A stretch of DNA of 64,000 nt, from contig JALNQF010000110.1 in assembly GCA_028456385.1 (NCBI GenBank), positions 88,115 to 152,114 on the forward strand. Direction: 5' to 3'. Under the pieces are notes generated by a model. It saw only the letters and a program-made list of their open reading frames with translations. It searched no databases and had not been told where the DNA came from. The number at the start of each line of letters is the position of its first letter. Positions within the stretch are counted from its first letter, which is position 1. Source of the DNA: Ophiosphaerella korrae (taxonomy: Eukaryota > Ascomycota > Dothideomycetes > Pleosporales > Phaeosphaeriaceae). The translations under genes and the position numbers were made by a program. Positions 30,101-42,300 of the stretch are shown here, piece by piece.

Positions 30101-33047
30101 CAACGAGAAGCCATTGTACAGGCCTCGGAGGCAATGGCAAACAAGACAGAGCAGCTTTATAAACAACTTTTACGAGCTCAACGAAGAACAACGGCCGCTG
30201 TTGCTGTATCAAAGTACATTCCAGCATCATCCTCAAAGCACGTTGGACCCATGTTTGAGGTAACGTGGATGCCTATCCTTACGGCCTTGTCCAGCCAGTC
30301 ACAGGACCATAATATTGAAATTGTCCGACTATGTATCGAGGGCATCAAGTTAGCCATTCGAATATCTTGCCTCTTCGATTTGGAGAGCTCACGCCAGGCA
30401 TTTGTTGCTTTCCTTGCTCGGTTCACAAATCTGTATAATCTTAGCGAAATGAAGGCACGGAATATGGAAGCCCTGAAGACGTTGATTGAGATCGCGCATA
30501 CTGAAGGCAATCTCCTTAGAGAATCGTGGCGCGAAATATTAACTTGCGTCTCTCAGCTCGACCGCTTCCAGCTCCTTGCCGCTGGGATAGACGAGCGTGC
30601 GGTACCTGATGTTCTGAAGACAACTTCCGGTACACCGCAGTCGCGCAAATCACTCAATGCACCTGCCAACCGAAGACGTCCGACTTCGCGGGGAGGCGAC
30701 ATGGGATTCCAGGCCGATGTAGCCGAAGAAAGTAGATCAACAGACATTGTCAGAGGAGTCGACCGTATCTTCACCAATAGCGCAAATCTATCTGGAGAAG
30801 CCATTGTCGATTTTGTAAAAGCCTTGACCCAAGTCAGTTGGCAAGAGATTCAGTCGTCTGGGCAAAGCGAATCACCCCGCACATACAGCTTACAAAAACT
30901 GGTCGAAATCAGCGCGTACAACATGATGCGTGTACGTTTCGAGTGGACCAACATCTGGCAGGTTCTGGGTGCCCACTTCAACGAGGTTGGATGCCATACG
31001 AATACTAATGTGGTGTACTTTGCACTTAATTCTCTTCGCCAGTTGTCCATGAAGTTTATGGAGATTGAGGAGCTTCCGGGTTTCAAGTTCCAGAAGGATT
31101 TCCTGAAACCTTTTGAGCATATCATCAATAATGCGAGCGTAGTCTCGGTCAAGGATATGGTCTTGCGGTGCTTGATTCAGATGATACAGGCTCGAGGTGA
31201 GAACATTCGGTCTGGATGGAAGACCATGTTTGGCGTCTTCACCGTGGCCGCACGAGAACCATACGGTGAGTATCAAGTCTGACATAAAGGAATTTCGCTG
31301 ATAAGTAACAGAGGGCATTGTCAACCTTGCGTTTGAGAACGTGACGCAAGTCTATAACACGCGCTTTGGCGTAGTCATCTCGCAGGCCGCATTTGCCGAT
31401 CTAATTGTCTGTCTTACAGAGTTTTCAAAGAACTACAAGTTCCAGAAGAAATCGCTCCAAGCAATCGAGCTTCTCAAGTCATCCGTGCCCAAGATGTTGC
31501 GCACGCCGGAATGCTCGCTATCTGCTCGTGCGGGCTTCTTGAAAGAATCTGAAAAGGGCTCATCAATACCGAAGCAGCCCAGCCGCCAGACGCAAGAAGA
31601 GCAGTTCTGGTTCCCAGTCCTATTCGCATTCCACGACGTCCTGATGACAGGCGAGGACCTCGAAGTGCGCTCCCGAGCCCTAAGCTATCTCTTCGACACG
31701 CTCATCACCTACGGCGGCGACTTCCCCCGCGAGTTCTGGGACATGCTATGGCGCCAACTCCTATACCCCATCTTCATGGTGCTCAAATCCAAATCCGAAA
31801 TGACCAAGGTCCTCAACCACGAAGAACTCTCTGTCTGGCTCTCCACAACTATGATCCAGGCCCTGCGCAACATGATCAAGCTCTTCACACACTTCTTCGA
31901 GTCCCTCGAGTACATGCTCGACCGCTTCCTCGACCTGCTCGCGCTGTGTATTTGCCAGGAAAATGACACGCTTGCTCGTATTGGTAGTAATTGTCTGCAA
32001 CAACTCATCCTCCAGAACGTAAACAAGTTCACGCCCACACACTGGAACCAGATTGTCAATGCCTTTGTCGAGTTGTTCCAGCGCACGGAGGCCACAGCTT
32101 TGTTCTCCGCCGCGACGAGTGGTTCCAGCCAGTATGTTAGTACCCCGTCTGTCAATGGCGCGCAGGAATCAGAAACGGCGACTGAGGCGCAGGAACTGGA
32201 GTTGAGCAGCCCAGCGGAGGGCAGGCACGATAACGCGCTGGGGATCAATGGCCTTGCAAGTCCGCGGCGCTCCGAGCTCGTGCCCGCCGAGCCTGCCAAC
32301 CCATCCGCCAACTCACCCAACCCACCCACAACCTCACCCCCCACCGCCCCCGTGAATCCCGCCTCCGCAAATCCCTCTCTCGAAGACTACCGGCCCCCCT
32401 CCCCCACCCCCCACCCCCCTATAATCGTCACCGCCGCCCGCCGCCGCTTCTTCAACCAAATCATTACCAAATGCGTGCTACAACTCCTCATGATCGAAAC
32501 CGTGCAAGAGCTCTTCTCCGCGCCCACTGTCTTCCCCGCCATCCCGTCACCCGCCGTGCTGCGCCTGATGTCCGTGCTAAAGAAATCATACCACTTCGCC
32601 AAGCGCTTCAACGCCGACCGGGAATTGAGGTCCAGGTTATTCAGAGAAGGCTTCATGAAGCAGCCGCCCAATCTGCTGAAGCAGGAGAGCGGGAGTGCGG
32701 CCGTTTACGTCGGCATCCTATTCCGCTTGTATGGCGAACGCGAGAGTGCGAGAAAGGAGGTTGGCGACGCCCTGATGCCGCTTTGCCAGGACATTTTGAC
32801 CTCGTATGTTGCGCTCGACCCGGAGACCCAGCAGCGCAATATCGTCACCTGGAGACCTGTCGTGGCCACCGTGCTCGCGGGCTTTGAGGCCTTTCCCGAT
32901 AGCGAGTTTAGGGTGCATGTTACGATGGTCAAGGGCGTTGTTGTGGGCTTGCTAGGGACTGAGTTGGGCGGTGAGATTCAGAGGTGTGTCAGGGGGCTTG
33001 TGCAGAGGGTTTTTGAGATTGAGGGTGCGGAGCGTGTGTCTGGGTAG
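27170..33047 (+). CDS. sec7: Golgi Arf guanine-nucleotide exchange factor Sec7 (BIG/Sec7p)
   Basis: Activates Arf GTPases at the trans-Golgi for vesicle formation. Two exons, 27170-31265 and 31312-33047; the 46-bp intron (GTGAGT..ACAG) joins PY to EGIVNLAF in frame and the product has 1943 residues. After a low-complexity N-terminus with a His-Pro-Glu repeat, the DCB/HUS regulatory regions are visible (LVFVITALETIAASKDAR at about 125; DAYLVFRAMCRLSTKTLS at about 435). The Sec7 domain spans about 761-945: GLKTLIAEGFIASKAPEDIA, the glutamic finger in LGEGD (Glu813), MHAFVDLMDFTKTRFTDALR, FRLPGEAQKIDR and YVLSYSVIMLNVDQH. HDS-type helical repeats follow to the C-terminus (for example ARNMEALKTLIEIA and YNMMRVRFEWTNIWQVLGAHF split as shorter motifs). 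The ATG at 27170 is preferred over 27113 because the latter adds only an unconserved leader. Transposon sequence begins about 1.3 kb beyond its stop. Confidence 0.96.
27226..27266. repeat. 9-bp tandem repeat (GAGCACCCA)n in sec7
   Basis: About four copies, encoding a Glu-His-Pro repeat in the disordered N-terminus of Sec7; the last unit is altered to Glu-Pro-Pro. Confidence 0.8.
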
Positions 33048-33419
33048 GGTTAGAACGTGCGTTCCCTTTTGTGTTTGGTGGCTGCGCGATGGGGGAAATG
33101 CGCTTTGTGAACGGACAAGTGGCGTGGTGTATAGTATGTGTGTTGTGTGTGAGTGTGTGTGTTTGGGTCCAAGGGAATGGGATGGCGTGGGCATGGTGTA
33201 TATATGGTATTTGTAGGAATGGGAATTAGATGGGTTTGTGAAGTCTGTTTGTGTTTCCTTTTGTTGTGAGATAGTTTGTAGGACTTGTGCTGGGAGGATG
33301 TCTAGTCAGAGATCCGTGCAACTATCTAAAACCTCACTATTTCTTTCCATAAGGCTTCATATTATCGACTATTATAAAATCTAGGGGATCTGAATTACAA
33401 AATAATAAGATTAACTACA
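33048..33419. other. 3' flank of sec7
   Basis: About 370 bp. Contains a GT-rich stretch at about 33137-33161 and nothing recognisable as a gene. Confidence 0.5.
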
Positions 33420-33500
33420 ATGGCTCAACGCCGCGTTACTCAATTAGCTTCAAATGAAGCAGATATCCAACTTGCTATTTTTTGTATTGAATCAAATTAA
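33420..33500 (+). pseudogene. Possible N-terminal scrap of a pogo-like transposase
   Basis: ATG at 33420 opens a short frame whose start (MAQRRVTQLASNEADIQLAI) resembles fungal pogo/Fot-type transposase N-termini, where NEA.IQLAI precedes the helix-turn-helix. It stops at TAA 33498-33500, where CAA would be expected, and similarity is lost soon after. The match is short, so this is a suggestion only. Confidence 0.35.
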
Positions 33501-33580
33501 ATACAAGGTAGTAACCTACAAAGTTGGTAGAGAGGGGGAGGGGGCCGCTCGCTTGCAGGCGCTGCTCGCTTGCCATCTAC

Positions 33581-33716
33581 GTTAGTACAGCTATATGATA
33601 CAAGGCTAGAGTAACGGAGTAGAATAAGCTGCTCTTGGCTATTAGGTAGGTAGGACTAGGCAGGTAGTCGCTAGAAGCGCTGCTGCGGAGCGAGAATGGC
33701 CAATCGAGGACTGTAT
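33581..33716 (+). repeat. Diverged direct repeat, copy 1
   Basis: Shares AGGCTAGAGTAAC.GAGTAG, CTATTAGG and ATCGAGGACTGTA with copy 2 at 34262-34360; it is longer by about 30 bp (TAGGTAGGACTAGGCAGG region). Confidence 0.7.
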
Positions 33717-34261
33717 ACGTCACTCCTTGCGCGGCGGATAGGCATGGCGGCTGCCAGTCTACAGTTGCTACCAGCGCCGAGAAGCCTACAGTAGGAGCTG
33801 GGTGGTCAACCACACGTGGCATGTTATCCCCTTGCTTTCTATTGTGTGGGAACCTTCTGGTTCTGACGCAGCTGTATGAACTAGCTACGGCCGCTAAATC
33901 GGGTATAACGTGGTTTATGAGCGAGCGCCGGATACAAGCGAGTACTGGAACACCAAGAAAGTTGGCCCCGCTAATAGCTAATTTAGCTTCAGCTAGCTTA
34001 GTTTGAGCCGAAACGCGTCAGTATAGCTATACTGGTCGTTGTAGCTGCTGGAAAGTCTAGAATTACCGCCCGTAGTAGTGCTCGGGGGCAGGCGCTGCGG
34101 AGAAGAGGGATATTGTTAGGCTGTAGGCCATAACTACGCGAGCGCGCAAGCCGAGGAGGCTAAGGGCCTAGAGGGTTCTTGGACAATATATACTTGTTGA
34201 TTATTCGCACCTTTTTGGTTGCTTGCCGTAGTGGAGTAGAGCTGCGGGCTGATAGATAGAC

Positions 34262-34360
34262 TAGTGCAGGTATATTATATAAGGCTAGAGTAACAGAGTA
34301 GTATAAACTGCTACTAGCTATTAGGCACTGCTGCAAAGCGGGATGGCGATCGAGGACTGT
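34262..34360 (+). repeat. Diverged direct repeat, copy 2
   Basis: Counterpart of 33581-33716 about 670 bp away. Substitutions include several of RIP type (for example CGGAG to CAGAG), and an internal segment is missing relative to copy 1. Confidence 0.7.
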
Positions 34361-34374
34361 AGTGTAGCTTATTA

Positions 34375-34402
34375 CCTGACGCCCGGACTCACCTGACGCC
34401 TG
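34375..34402. repeat. Terminal repeat of a pogo-like DNA transposon
   Basis: CCTGACGCCCGGACTC followed by ACCTGACGCC, that is, two direct copies of ACCTGACGCC (34374 and 34391), preceded by TA at 34373-34374. Removing element 3 places this about 0.2 kb beyond the end of the transposase remnant on the minus strand, the expected position for its 3' terminal inverted repeat. The matching right end lies outside the window, so the call is an inference. Confidence 0.5.
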
Positions 34403-34450
34403 AAAATTAGCTATCTTGGCTACACAAAGATGAGGTTATTATAGCCTATA

Positions 34451-34877
34451 TGTTACGGGCCGCCTGTCGTCGACTACAGGCACCTGTATTAGGGGTTGGT
34501 GGATTGAGAGGTGATAACAAAAGCTCGTGTTGGGATCTGCAATAACTGTAAACAGTAGAAGATGTTTCGCAACTGTCTTGTACTAGCGTTCTATAGTTAA
34601 AGGATTGAATTGCCGATACTATCCTAATAATGCGCATTCTACTAACTATATACTTATCGTAATCTGTAATCTGTAGTTACTAAGACTAGTAGATCACGGA
34701 TTATCCTAATCTATAATCTATAGTTGCTAAGAGTCTACAGATTATAGATTAGCCTAGGTGTCCTAGTTATGTGTAGTTTCCTAATTAAGGTTATTACCCC
34801 GCTCGTCCTATACTTCGTTAGCGCCTAGATTAGGACTAATTAGTTCTATCTTAATTTCCTCTATTACACCTATAATA
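34451..34877 (-). repeat. 3' LTR of element 3
   Basis: 427 bp starting TGTTACGGGCCGCC on the plus strand. It is much less mutated than its partner at 55111: in the first 100 bp every difference I compared is C in this copy against T in the other, or G against A. Confidence 0.9.
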
Positions 34878-35521
34878 CTATCTCTCCCTCTAAGTAGGTC
34901 TTAGTTTTCCTATCCTAGAGCTAAAGTTATTAGTCTAGTTTCTTTATTAATATAGAGTTCTTTATCTTCTCTTATACCTATTTTATCTATATATTGTTAC
35001 TACCTCTTTACTAATTACGTATTACGTAATAGTATTAAAATATTTCCTTATTCTTATTATACTTCTCTTAAGTTAAACCTTAAGTCTCTTCTTTATATTA
35101 TTTCTATAAATAATAGTAGAGCTTATAAAGTATATATTTATACAAATATATATAGTTCTTATAACGTATCTAGTGTTTTTCTTTCTAAGTATAGGTTTAT
35201 TACACTTATTCTTACGTCTAGGCTTAATAATAATAAGAAAAGCTATTAACTAGACTTAAGAGAAATTACTATCTTAAATTATAGAGGCTAAAGCTAAGTA
35301 TAAGCGTATCTAGGAGCTTATATAGAGTAAGCTAGTAAAGAATTAAGCTTATTTCTTTTATCTTTATAAAATAAAGGCTTTAAATAATAAAAAATTAGCT
35401 AAGTAGTTAGTAGCTCTAGAAGCTAAGCTAGACTTAGATAAAGCGTTTAATATTACTATAGTAAGTCCTACGCTAGACGTCCCTATTATCTCTCTATCTA
35501 TTATTAGTAATATTAGTTCTT

Positions 35522-37855
35522 TTAGTTTACTACTAGGCGTTCTAGAAAGTTTTAATTTTAAAACTCCTCTAATTTCTTAAAGTAATTAAGATTATCTTCT
35601 AGTTCTTATATTTCCTTTTATAGTTATCCTTTTTTATTTATACTTATCTATTCTACTAAGTAGTAATTTCTTCTATTATAGAATTAGTATTATAAGATTT
35701 TCTTAACTTCTTATTCTTTCTATTCTCTATACGTATCTACTTTATATACTAGTAGTTTTACGTTCTATAGTACTTGTTCTAGTAAAGCTACGTAGAATAT
35801 TAAGTATATCTTTATCTTATTTAGTAGCTTTAACTTAAATATAACTAGTATAATTTCTTTCTTAATTTTATATAGTCTTATTTTAACGTAGTCTAATTTT
35901 AAACTTAAGTGTTTACTCTTAATATTCTTATATACTAACTATACTTTTTCTCTCTCTCTAAATTAAAGTCTTTCTTTATATTTCCTATTATAGTACTTAG
36001 CTATATAATCCTATAAGAATTCTATATCTTATCTTAGTTAATTATATATATCTTTAAGTCTATTAGTAAAGTTTTCTCCTCTTAGAAACTAAGATATCTA
36101 GTTTTTTAGTAGCTAATATATATTAGGCTTAAATCTATAGTTTATAAAAAAAAGTAATACTCCTATTACTATATTCTTTACGCTATTATATACTAACTAT
36201 ACTATAGGTAGTAGCTATACCTAATTATTCTAGTTGTAGTTAAGGTAGTATCTTAAGTATTATTCTACTATCTAATTTATTTATTCTAATTATCTATCTA
36301 TTTATAGTTAATATACTATAGATATTACGTATTATATTCCTAATTATACTATTATTATTCTCTATAGTTTTAATATAAATTATATATCTCTATTTATAAT
36401 AATCTTATCTAGTAGTCTATATTAACTAATTATAGTTTCTAGAACTTAGTATATAATAACCTCTATTCTACTTTTCTCTTTATATAGTTAGAAGTATATA
36501 TACTTTATAAGTTTATCTACTATTATTATAATTCTATTATACTTAACTCCTAATATTAGGTCTCTAGACTTAGGTAGTTTTGTAATAAAGTCTATTATAA
36601 TAACTCTTTATAGTTATTCTAGTATTTCTACTAGTTATAATATTCTATATAGTACGTATCTATTATACTTATTTCTATAGTATTCTATATAATCTTATAG
36701 TACTTCTATTATTAATTACTTTACTTTTAGAATATAGTAGTTTTATAGTAGTCTATCTAATATTTTTTTAATTCTTTAGTAACTATATACTAGTAATTTA
36801 TAGAATTATCTTATAAATTCTCTTTATATCTTACTTAGAATATATATTCTTCTATATACTTAGGTAAATCTTTCTTAGATTTCTAATTTTTTTATTTCTT
36901 TAGATACTTCTTACGTTATATTCTAAATCTATTTATCTAGCTCGCTACTCGTTCTTTTAAGTATTATAGCTATCTTAGGTGTATTTAGGACTAAATATCC
37001 TTCTTTATTCTTAACTAAAACTATACTAGTAGCGCTTACTTCTTCTTATAAGTCTAGTCTTCTACTAAGAGCGTCTATAAATTAATTGTTTTTCCCTTTT
37101 ATATATATAATTTCTATATTAAATATTAATAGATACTCCTACTATCTTATATAGTATTATAATAGTTTCTTATTTATTATAAATCTTATAAGATTCTTAT
37201 AGTCTATATAAACTTTTATCTAATACTTTACTCTTTATAAGTATACTCTCTATTATTTAAATACTTTATAGATTACTAGTATTTCTTTATTATATATTAA
37301 GTAGTTAAGTTCTACTATTTTTATCTTCTTTAAGAAGTACTTAACTAAGTATTCTTTATTAGTTTCTAGGTTTTCTTATATTAATACTATTCTATATACT
37401 AAGTTAGATACATCTATTTTTACTATCGCTAGTAAGTCTAGATTATATATTCTAATAACTAGATTTTCTATAAACTTTCTTTTAATTTTATTAAATACTT
37501 TATTATATTCTTCTATCTATTTAAATAGCGTATCTTTCTTTATAAGTCTTATTATTAGTTCTATATCTTTAGACTATCTTATTATTAGCTTTTTGTAAAA
37601 GTTAGCTAGTCTATAAAATTATTATACCTCTTTTAGGTTTCTTAGTATTAGCTATTTGTTAATTAACCTAATTTTTTCTAGATTAATCTTAATTTTTCCT
37701 AGTTTAATAATAAATCTAAAGAAATCTATTTTCTTTATATAGAACTTATACTTTCTTATTTTAAGAAATAGTTTATTCTCTACTAGTTTTTCTAGTACTT
37801 TATATACGTATTATACGTGTTCTTCTTCTCTTTTTAAGAATATAAAGATATTATC
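35522..37855 (-). pseudogene. Element 3 pol, 3' part (RT second half to chromodomain)
   Basis: Minus-strand remnant homologous to element 1 from the reverse transcriptase YLDD region onward through RNase H, integrase and chromodomain. It ends at 37855 where element 2 is inserted. Dense TAA/TAG stops; no insertion or deletion is evident by comparison of motif spacing. Confidence 0.8.
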
Positions 37856-38284
37856 TATAATAGGTTGTTACTAGAGTTAACTTCCTAGTGCCTAGGTAGT
37901 ATTAGTAGATTAGGAGTTAATAGTAAAAGCTCGAGTTATAATCTATAATAACTTATAAACAATAGAAGATATTTTACAACTATCTTATATTAGCGTTCTA
38001 TAGTTAAAGGATTAAATTACTAATACTATCCTAATAATACGTATCTTACTAACTATATACTCGTTATAATCTATAATCTATAGTTACTAAGACTAGTAGA
38101 TTATAGATTGTCTTAATCTATAATCTATTAGTACTAAGAGTCTATAGATTATAGATTAGCCTAGGTGTCCTAGTTATATATAGTCTCCTAATTAAGGTCG
38201 TTACTCTACTTGTCTTATACTTCGTTAGCGCCTAGATTAGGACTAATTAGTTCTATCTCAATTTCTTCTATTATACCTATAATA
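37856..38284 (-). repeat. 3' LTR of element 2
   Basis: 429 bp. Begins TATAATAGG where the partner has TGTAATAGG, a TG to TA change. Followed by CTATCTCTCCTC, the minus-strand polypurine tract. Confidence 0.9.
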
Positions 38285-38825
38285 CTATCTCTCCTCTTAG
38301 GTAGGTCTTAGTTTACCTATTCTAGAGCTAGAGTTATTAGTCTAGTTTCTTTATTAATATAGAGTTCTTTATCCTCTTTTATAACTATTTTATCTACACG
38401 TTATTACTACTTCCTTACTAATTACGTATTATATAATAGTATTAAAATATTTCTTTACTCTTATTATACTTCTCCTAAGTTAAACCCTAAGTCTCTTCTT
38501 TATATTATTTCTGCAAATAATAGTAGGGCTTATAAGGCGTATATTTATATAAATATACGTAGCTCTTATAACGTATCTAGTATTTCTTTTTCTAAGTATA
38601 AGTTTATTATACTTATTCTTACGTCTAGGCTTAACAATAATAGGGAAAGCTATTAACTAGACTTAAGAGAAATTACTATCTTAAATTATAGAGGCTAAAG
38701 CTAAGTATAAGCGTATCTAGGAGCTTACGTAGAGTAAGCTAGTAAAGAATTAAGCTTATCTCTCTTGTCTTTATAAGATAAAGGCCTTAAATAATAAGAA
38801 ATTAGCTAAGTAGTTAGTAGCTCTA

Positions 38826-39252
38826 TATTACAGGTGTAATAGAAGAAATCGAGATAGAACTAATTAGTCCTAATCTAGGCACTAACAAAGTATAAGACAA
38901 GTAAGGTAACGACCTTAATTAGGAGACTATATATAACTAGGATACCTAGGCTAATCTATAATCTATAGACTCTTAGTACTAATAGATTATAGATTAAGAT
39001 AATCTATAATCTACTAGTCTTAGTAACTATAGATTATAGATTACAACGAGTATATAGTTAGTAAGATGCGTATTATTAAGATAGTATTAGTAATTTAATC
39101 TTTTAACTATAGAACGCTAATACAAGATAGTTATAAAATATCTTCTATTATTTATAAGTTATTATAGATTATAACCTAAGCTTTTACTATTAACTCTTAA
39201 TCTACTAACTTTATTATAGGTGCCTATAGTTAACGATAGGTAGCCTATTATA
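38826..39252 (+). repeat. 5' LTR of element 1
   Basis: 427 bp. Starts TATTACAGG (TG changed to TA; the partner has TGTTATAGG) and ends in TATTATA. Contains the palindromic AATCTATAATCTATAG cluster found in every LTR here. Confidence 0.92.
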
Positions 39253-39313
39253 CTTTACTAATTTAGTTATTACGAGAAGCAAAGCGTAAGTAGCGTATAG
39301 TTTAGCTAACACG

Positions 39314-42300
39314 ATAGTAGAAAGTTTAACTAAAATAAGTAAAGCCCCTAAGAGTAGTTATAAATCTAATAGTACTATATAGGAAATAATTAAGGACTAA
39401 ATTAATAATCTAATCTTAGACAAAGAAGATATAAAAATAGTAATTAATACTTTAGAAATATAGAATAAGGAACTATAAGATTACGCAAAGTAGAATAAAG
39501 TATAGATTAAAGCTATTATTAAAGGTTAGAATTAGATAGAACTAATTATATAACGTCTAGTAATAAGTACAATAAAGAAACTACTTAAGATACCTATCTT
39601 TAAGAAGTTCGATAGAATAAAAGAGAAACTAAGACCCTTTATTACCTTAGTACAACTCTAGATAGATATACAAGTACTACACTTTAATATAGAAGAAAAA
39701 AAGGTAATATATATTAGGTTGTACCTTGAGGAAAACGCGATAAGATAGTATAAACCTTACTAGATAGACTATACGATACACTCTCTAATAACCTAGAAGG
39801 ATAAAACTAGAGCTATTTTTAGAAGTTATAAATACTTTACTAAACAAATAAGAGTAGTATTTAGGGATATAGATATTACCTAACAAGCTAAAGAATAGCT
39901 AGAGAAGCTTATACAAAGTTAAAGTATTCTAAAGTATATATTATAATTTAAATAACTATTATAGAATATAGAATAGAATAAGTTAGCCTTAATATTATAA
40001 TTTAAACAAAGACTTAACTTAAAAATCTAATACAAGATAATATATATAGAGAAACTAAAGATACTAGAAGCTCTAAAGTAATAGGTAATATAAATAGATA
40101 ATAATCTTTAAGAATAGAAGAAGAATAAGTATAGAGGTTATACCTAAAACTATAATAAGAGAGACCCTATAATCTTTAATACTAATAAGGATAAAAAGAG
40201 AAAAAAGAGTAAAGACTTTATATACTTTAACTATAGTAAACTAGGCTACTATATAAAGAACTATAGATCTAAGTTAAAGAAAGATATAGTATACTATAAG
40301 TATAGGAAACTAGGACACTTTATAAAAGACTATAAAAGTAAAGACCTAAAGAAAGAAACTTAGTTAAAGATAACTAAGAAGAAGAAAGAAGTACTATAAG
40401 TATAGACTAAACCTTAGGAGAGAGTAGCTAGGAGTAAAGAAATATAATACGTAATACTCTATTAGACCTTTTATTATAAAGACAACTACTATATATATCT
40501 TTCTAGTAAATAGAGAGTAAGATACTTCTTATAATAGAGATAGAGAGTAGCTATAATAAAAGAAAGAACAAAAGCTTAGCTAGAAGAAATAGCCTAAGTA
40601 ATAGACCTACTAGTAGAAGATCTAGAAGGGGAAGAGCCCCTAGTACTATTAATCTAGGCCGAAGGACTAGCACTAGATAAAGAGACTACTATAACTACTT
40701 CTAAAGAACTATAAAGAAGTAAGAGATAAGTTAGTATAAGAGATATAAAATATACGTAGCTAATAATATATAGTTATAATAGCTATATAATAAGTAATAT
40801 AGAGGAATAAAATAAAGAATAGAAGTTTATTTAGAAATACTTACTAGTTATAAGTATAGAGGAAGCGTATAAAGACTAGAAAGAACGCAATCTTAAAGAA
40901 ATAAAGTTTATACTATTTTAAGAATAGATAAAGTAATATATAGTTATAGTAGGAAGAATACTTATATAAAAAGAGTAGTAATACCTTATAAGAAAAATGT
41001 AATAGATTAATAAAGCCTATATACTAAGAGTACTAGTAGTATACTATATCCTAATAATAGATATACCTAGTAAAAGTAAATACTAGGAAGAGGATAACAA
41101 AATAATAGATCTAAGATATCTAGTATACTTTAAAGTATTATAGATATTATACCTAGATAAGAATTATATTATATATAGGAACCCTAAAGTAAATAACAAA
41201 GTATAGCTTATAAGGAGAAGAGGCTATAACTATAAGAGAGTAATCCTAGTAGAAGATATCTAAGGATAGGAAATAATCTTAGAAGATAGATATATAGTAG
41301 TAAGACCTAGCCTAAGACTATCTAAGAAATACGTCTAGAGAGGACTATAGTATAAATATATATATAATAAATATCTAAAATACAAAGAATATAAACTTAA
41401 AGTAGGCCTATAGCCTTAGAAGGATAGATAATTTAAAAAATTACCTAAGTAGGAAAGACTAGAAGGCGTAGGAGGCCTATATATTATAAAAATAGGTATA
41501 TACTAAGGAAGGAAAGTATAATTAATAATTAATAGTAGAGCTATAAGAAACTTTATATTAAAGAAGTTTGTAGAAATATAGAGAATAAAGTATATAATAA
41601 AGAAATACCTTTAATAACTAAGTATAATTAAAGGAAAACTATTTTAGGAACTAATATAGTTTAAGATAGTACCTTTAATACTAAGGTTAGAAGAACTAGA
41701 AATTAAGAATATAGTTATAGACATAACAACAATTAATAACAAATAAGATATAATATTAGGTATACTATAGTTATAGATAACTAACCTATATATTAATTAG
41801 AGAACTAGAGAAATTAGTTATAACAAAATAGATATATTAAAAGCTAATATAGGTACTAGTAAAGGAGAATTCCCTAAAAAATACAAGAAATAGGAAAAAT
41901 AGCTTATAGAGCTAGAAGATTACCTTCTAGAATATTAACTATAGAACTTAGTAATAGAAATAGAAAAAAGAAAAAACGTAAGATAGAGCCTAGTCTATAG
42001 AAAAACAAAAGAAGAGTTAAAGATTAAATAAGTATTTATTTAAAACGCAATAAAAAAGAGATAGATAAGAGAATCTAAATCCTTAGTAGCTTATAGACTT
42101 ATCTTTATAGATAAGAAAGAAATAAGTAATAAAAGACTTTACGTAGACTTTAGAAAAACTAACGTAGTTATAAGTAAGAACTAATACCTCTTACTAAAGA
42201 TAGACGTAATATAAGATAAACTATAGAAAGCAATAATCTTTATAAAGTTAGATATCTAGAACGCCTACTACTAAATTAGAATTAAAAAGAGTAATAAATA

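Larger units (their letters stand above)
33501..34372. other. Repeat-bearing gene-free stretch before the transposon block
   Basis: Mixed composition. Contains the two diverged direct-repeat copies listed separately and no supported gene. Confidence 0.5.

Noticed and set aside
33130..33170. GT-rich run after sec7 as a microsatellite of interest
   Set aside because: Short and imperfect; ordinary 3' flank composition.
34640..34760. Short repeated AATCTATAATC motifs resembling a CRISPR-like array
   Set aside because: Units are palindromic, irregularly spaced and part of every LTR; CRISPR arrays are not expected in a fungal nuclear genome.
38285..38825. The inverted similarity between 38285-38825 and 44800-45420 looked like a large inverted repeat element
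   Set aside because: It is the 3' region of two oppositely oriented copies (elements 2 and 1) brought together by nesting.
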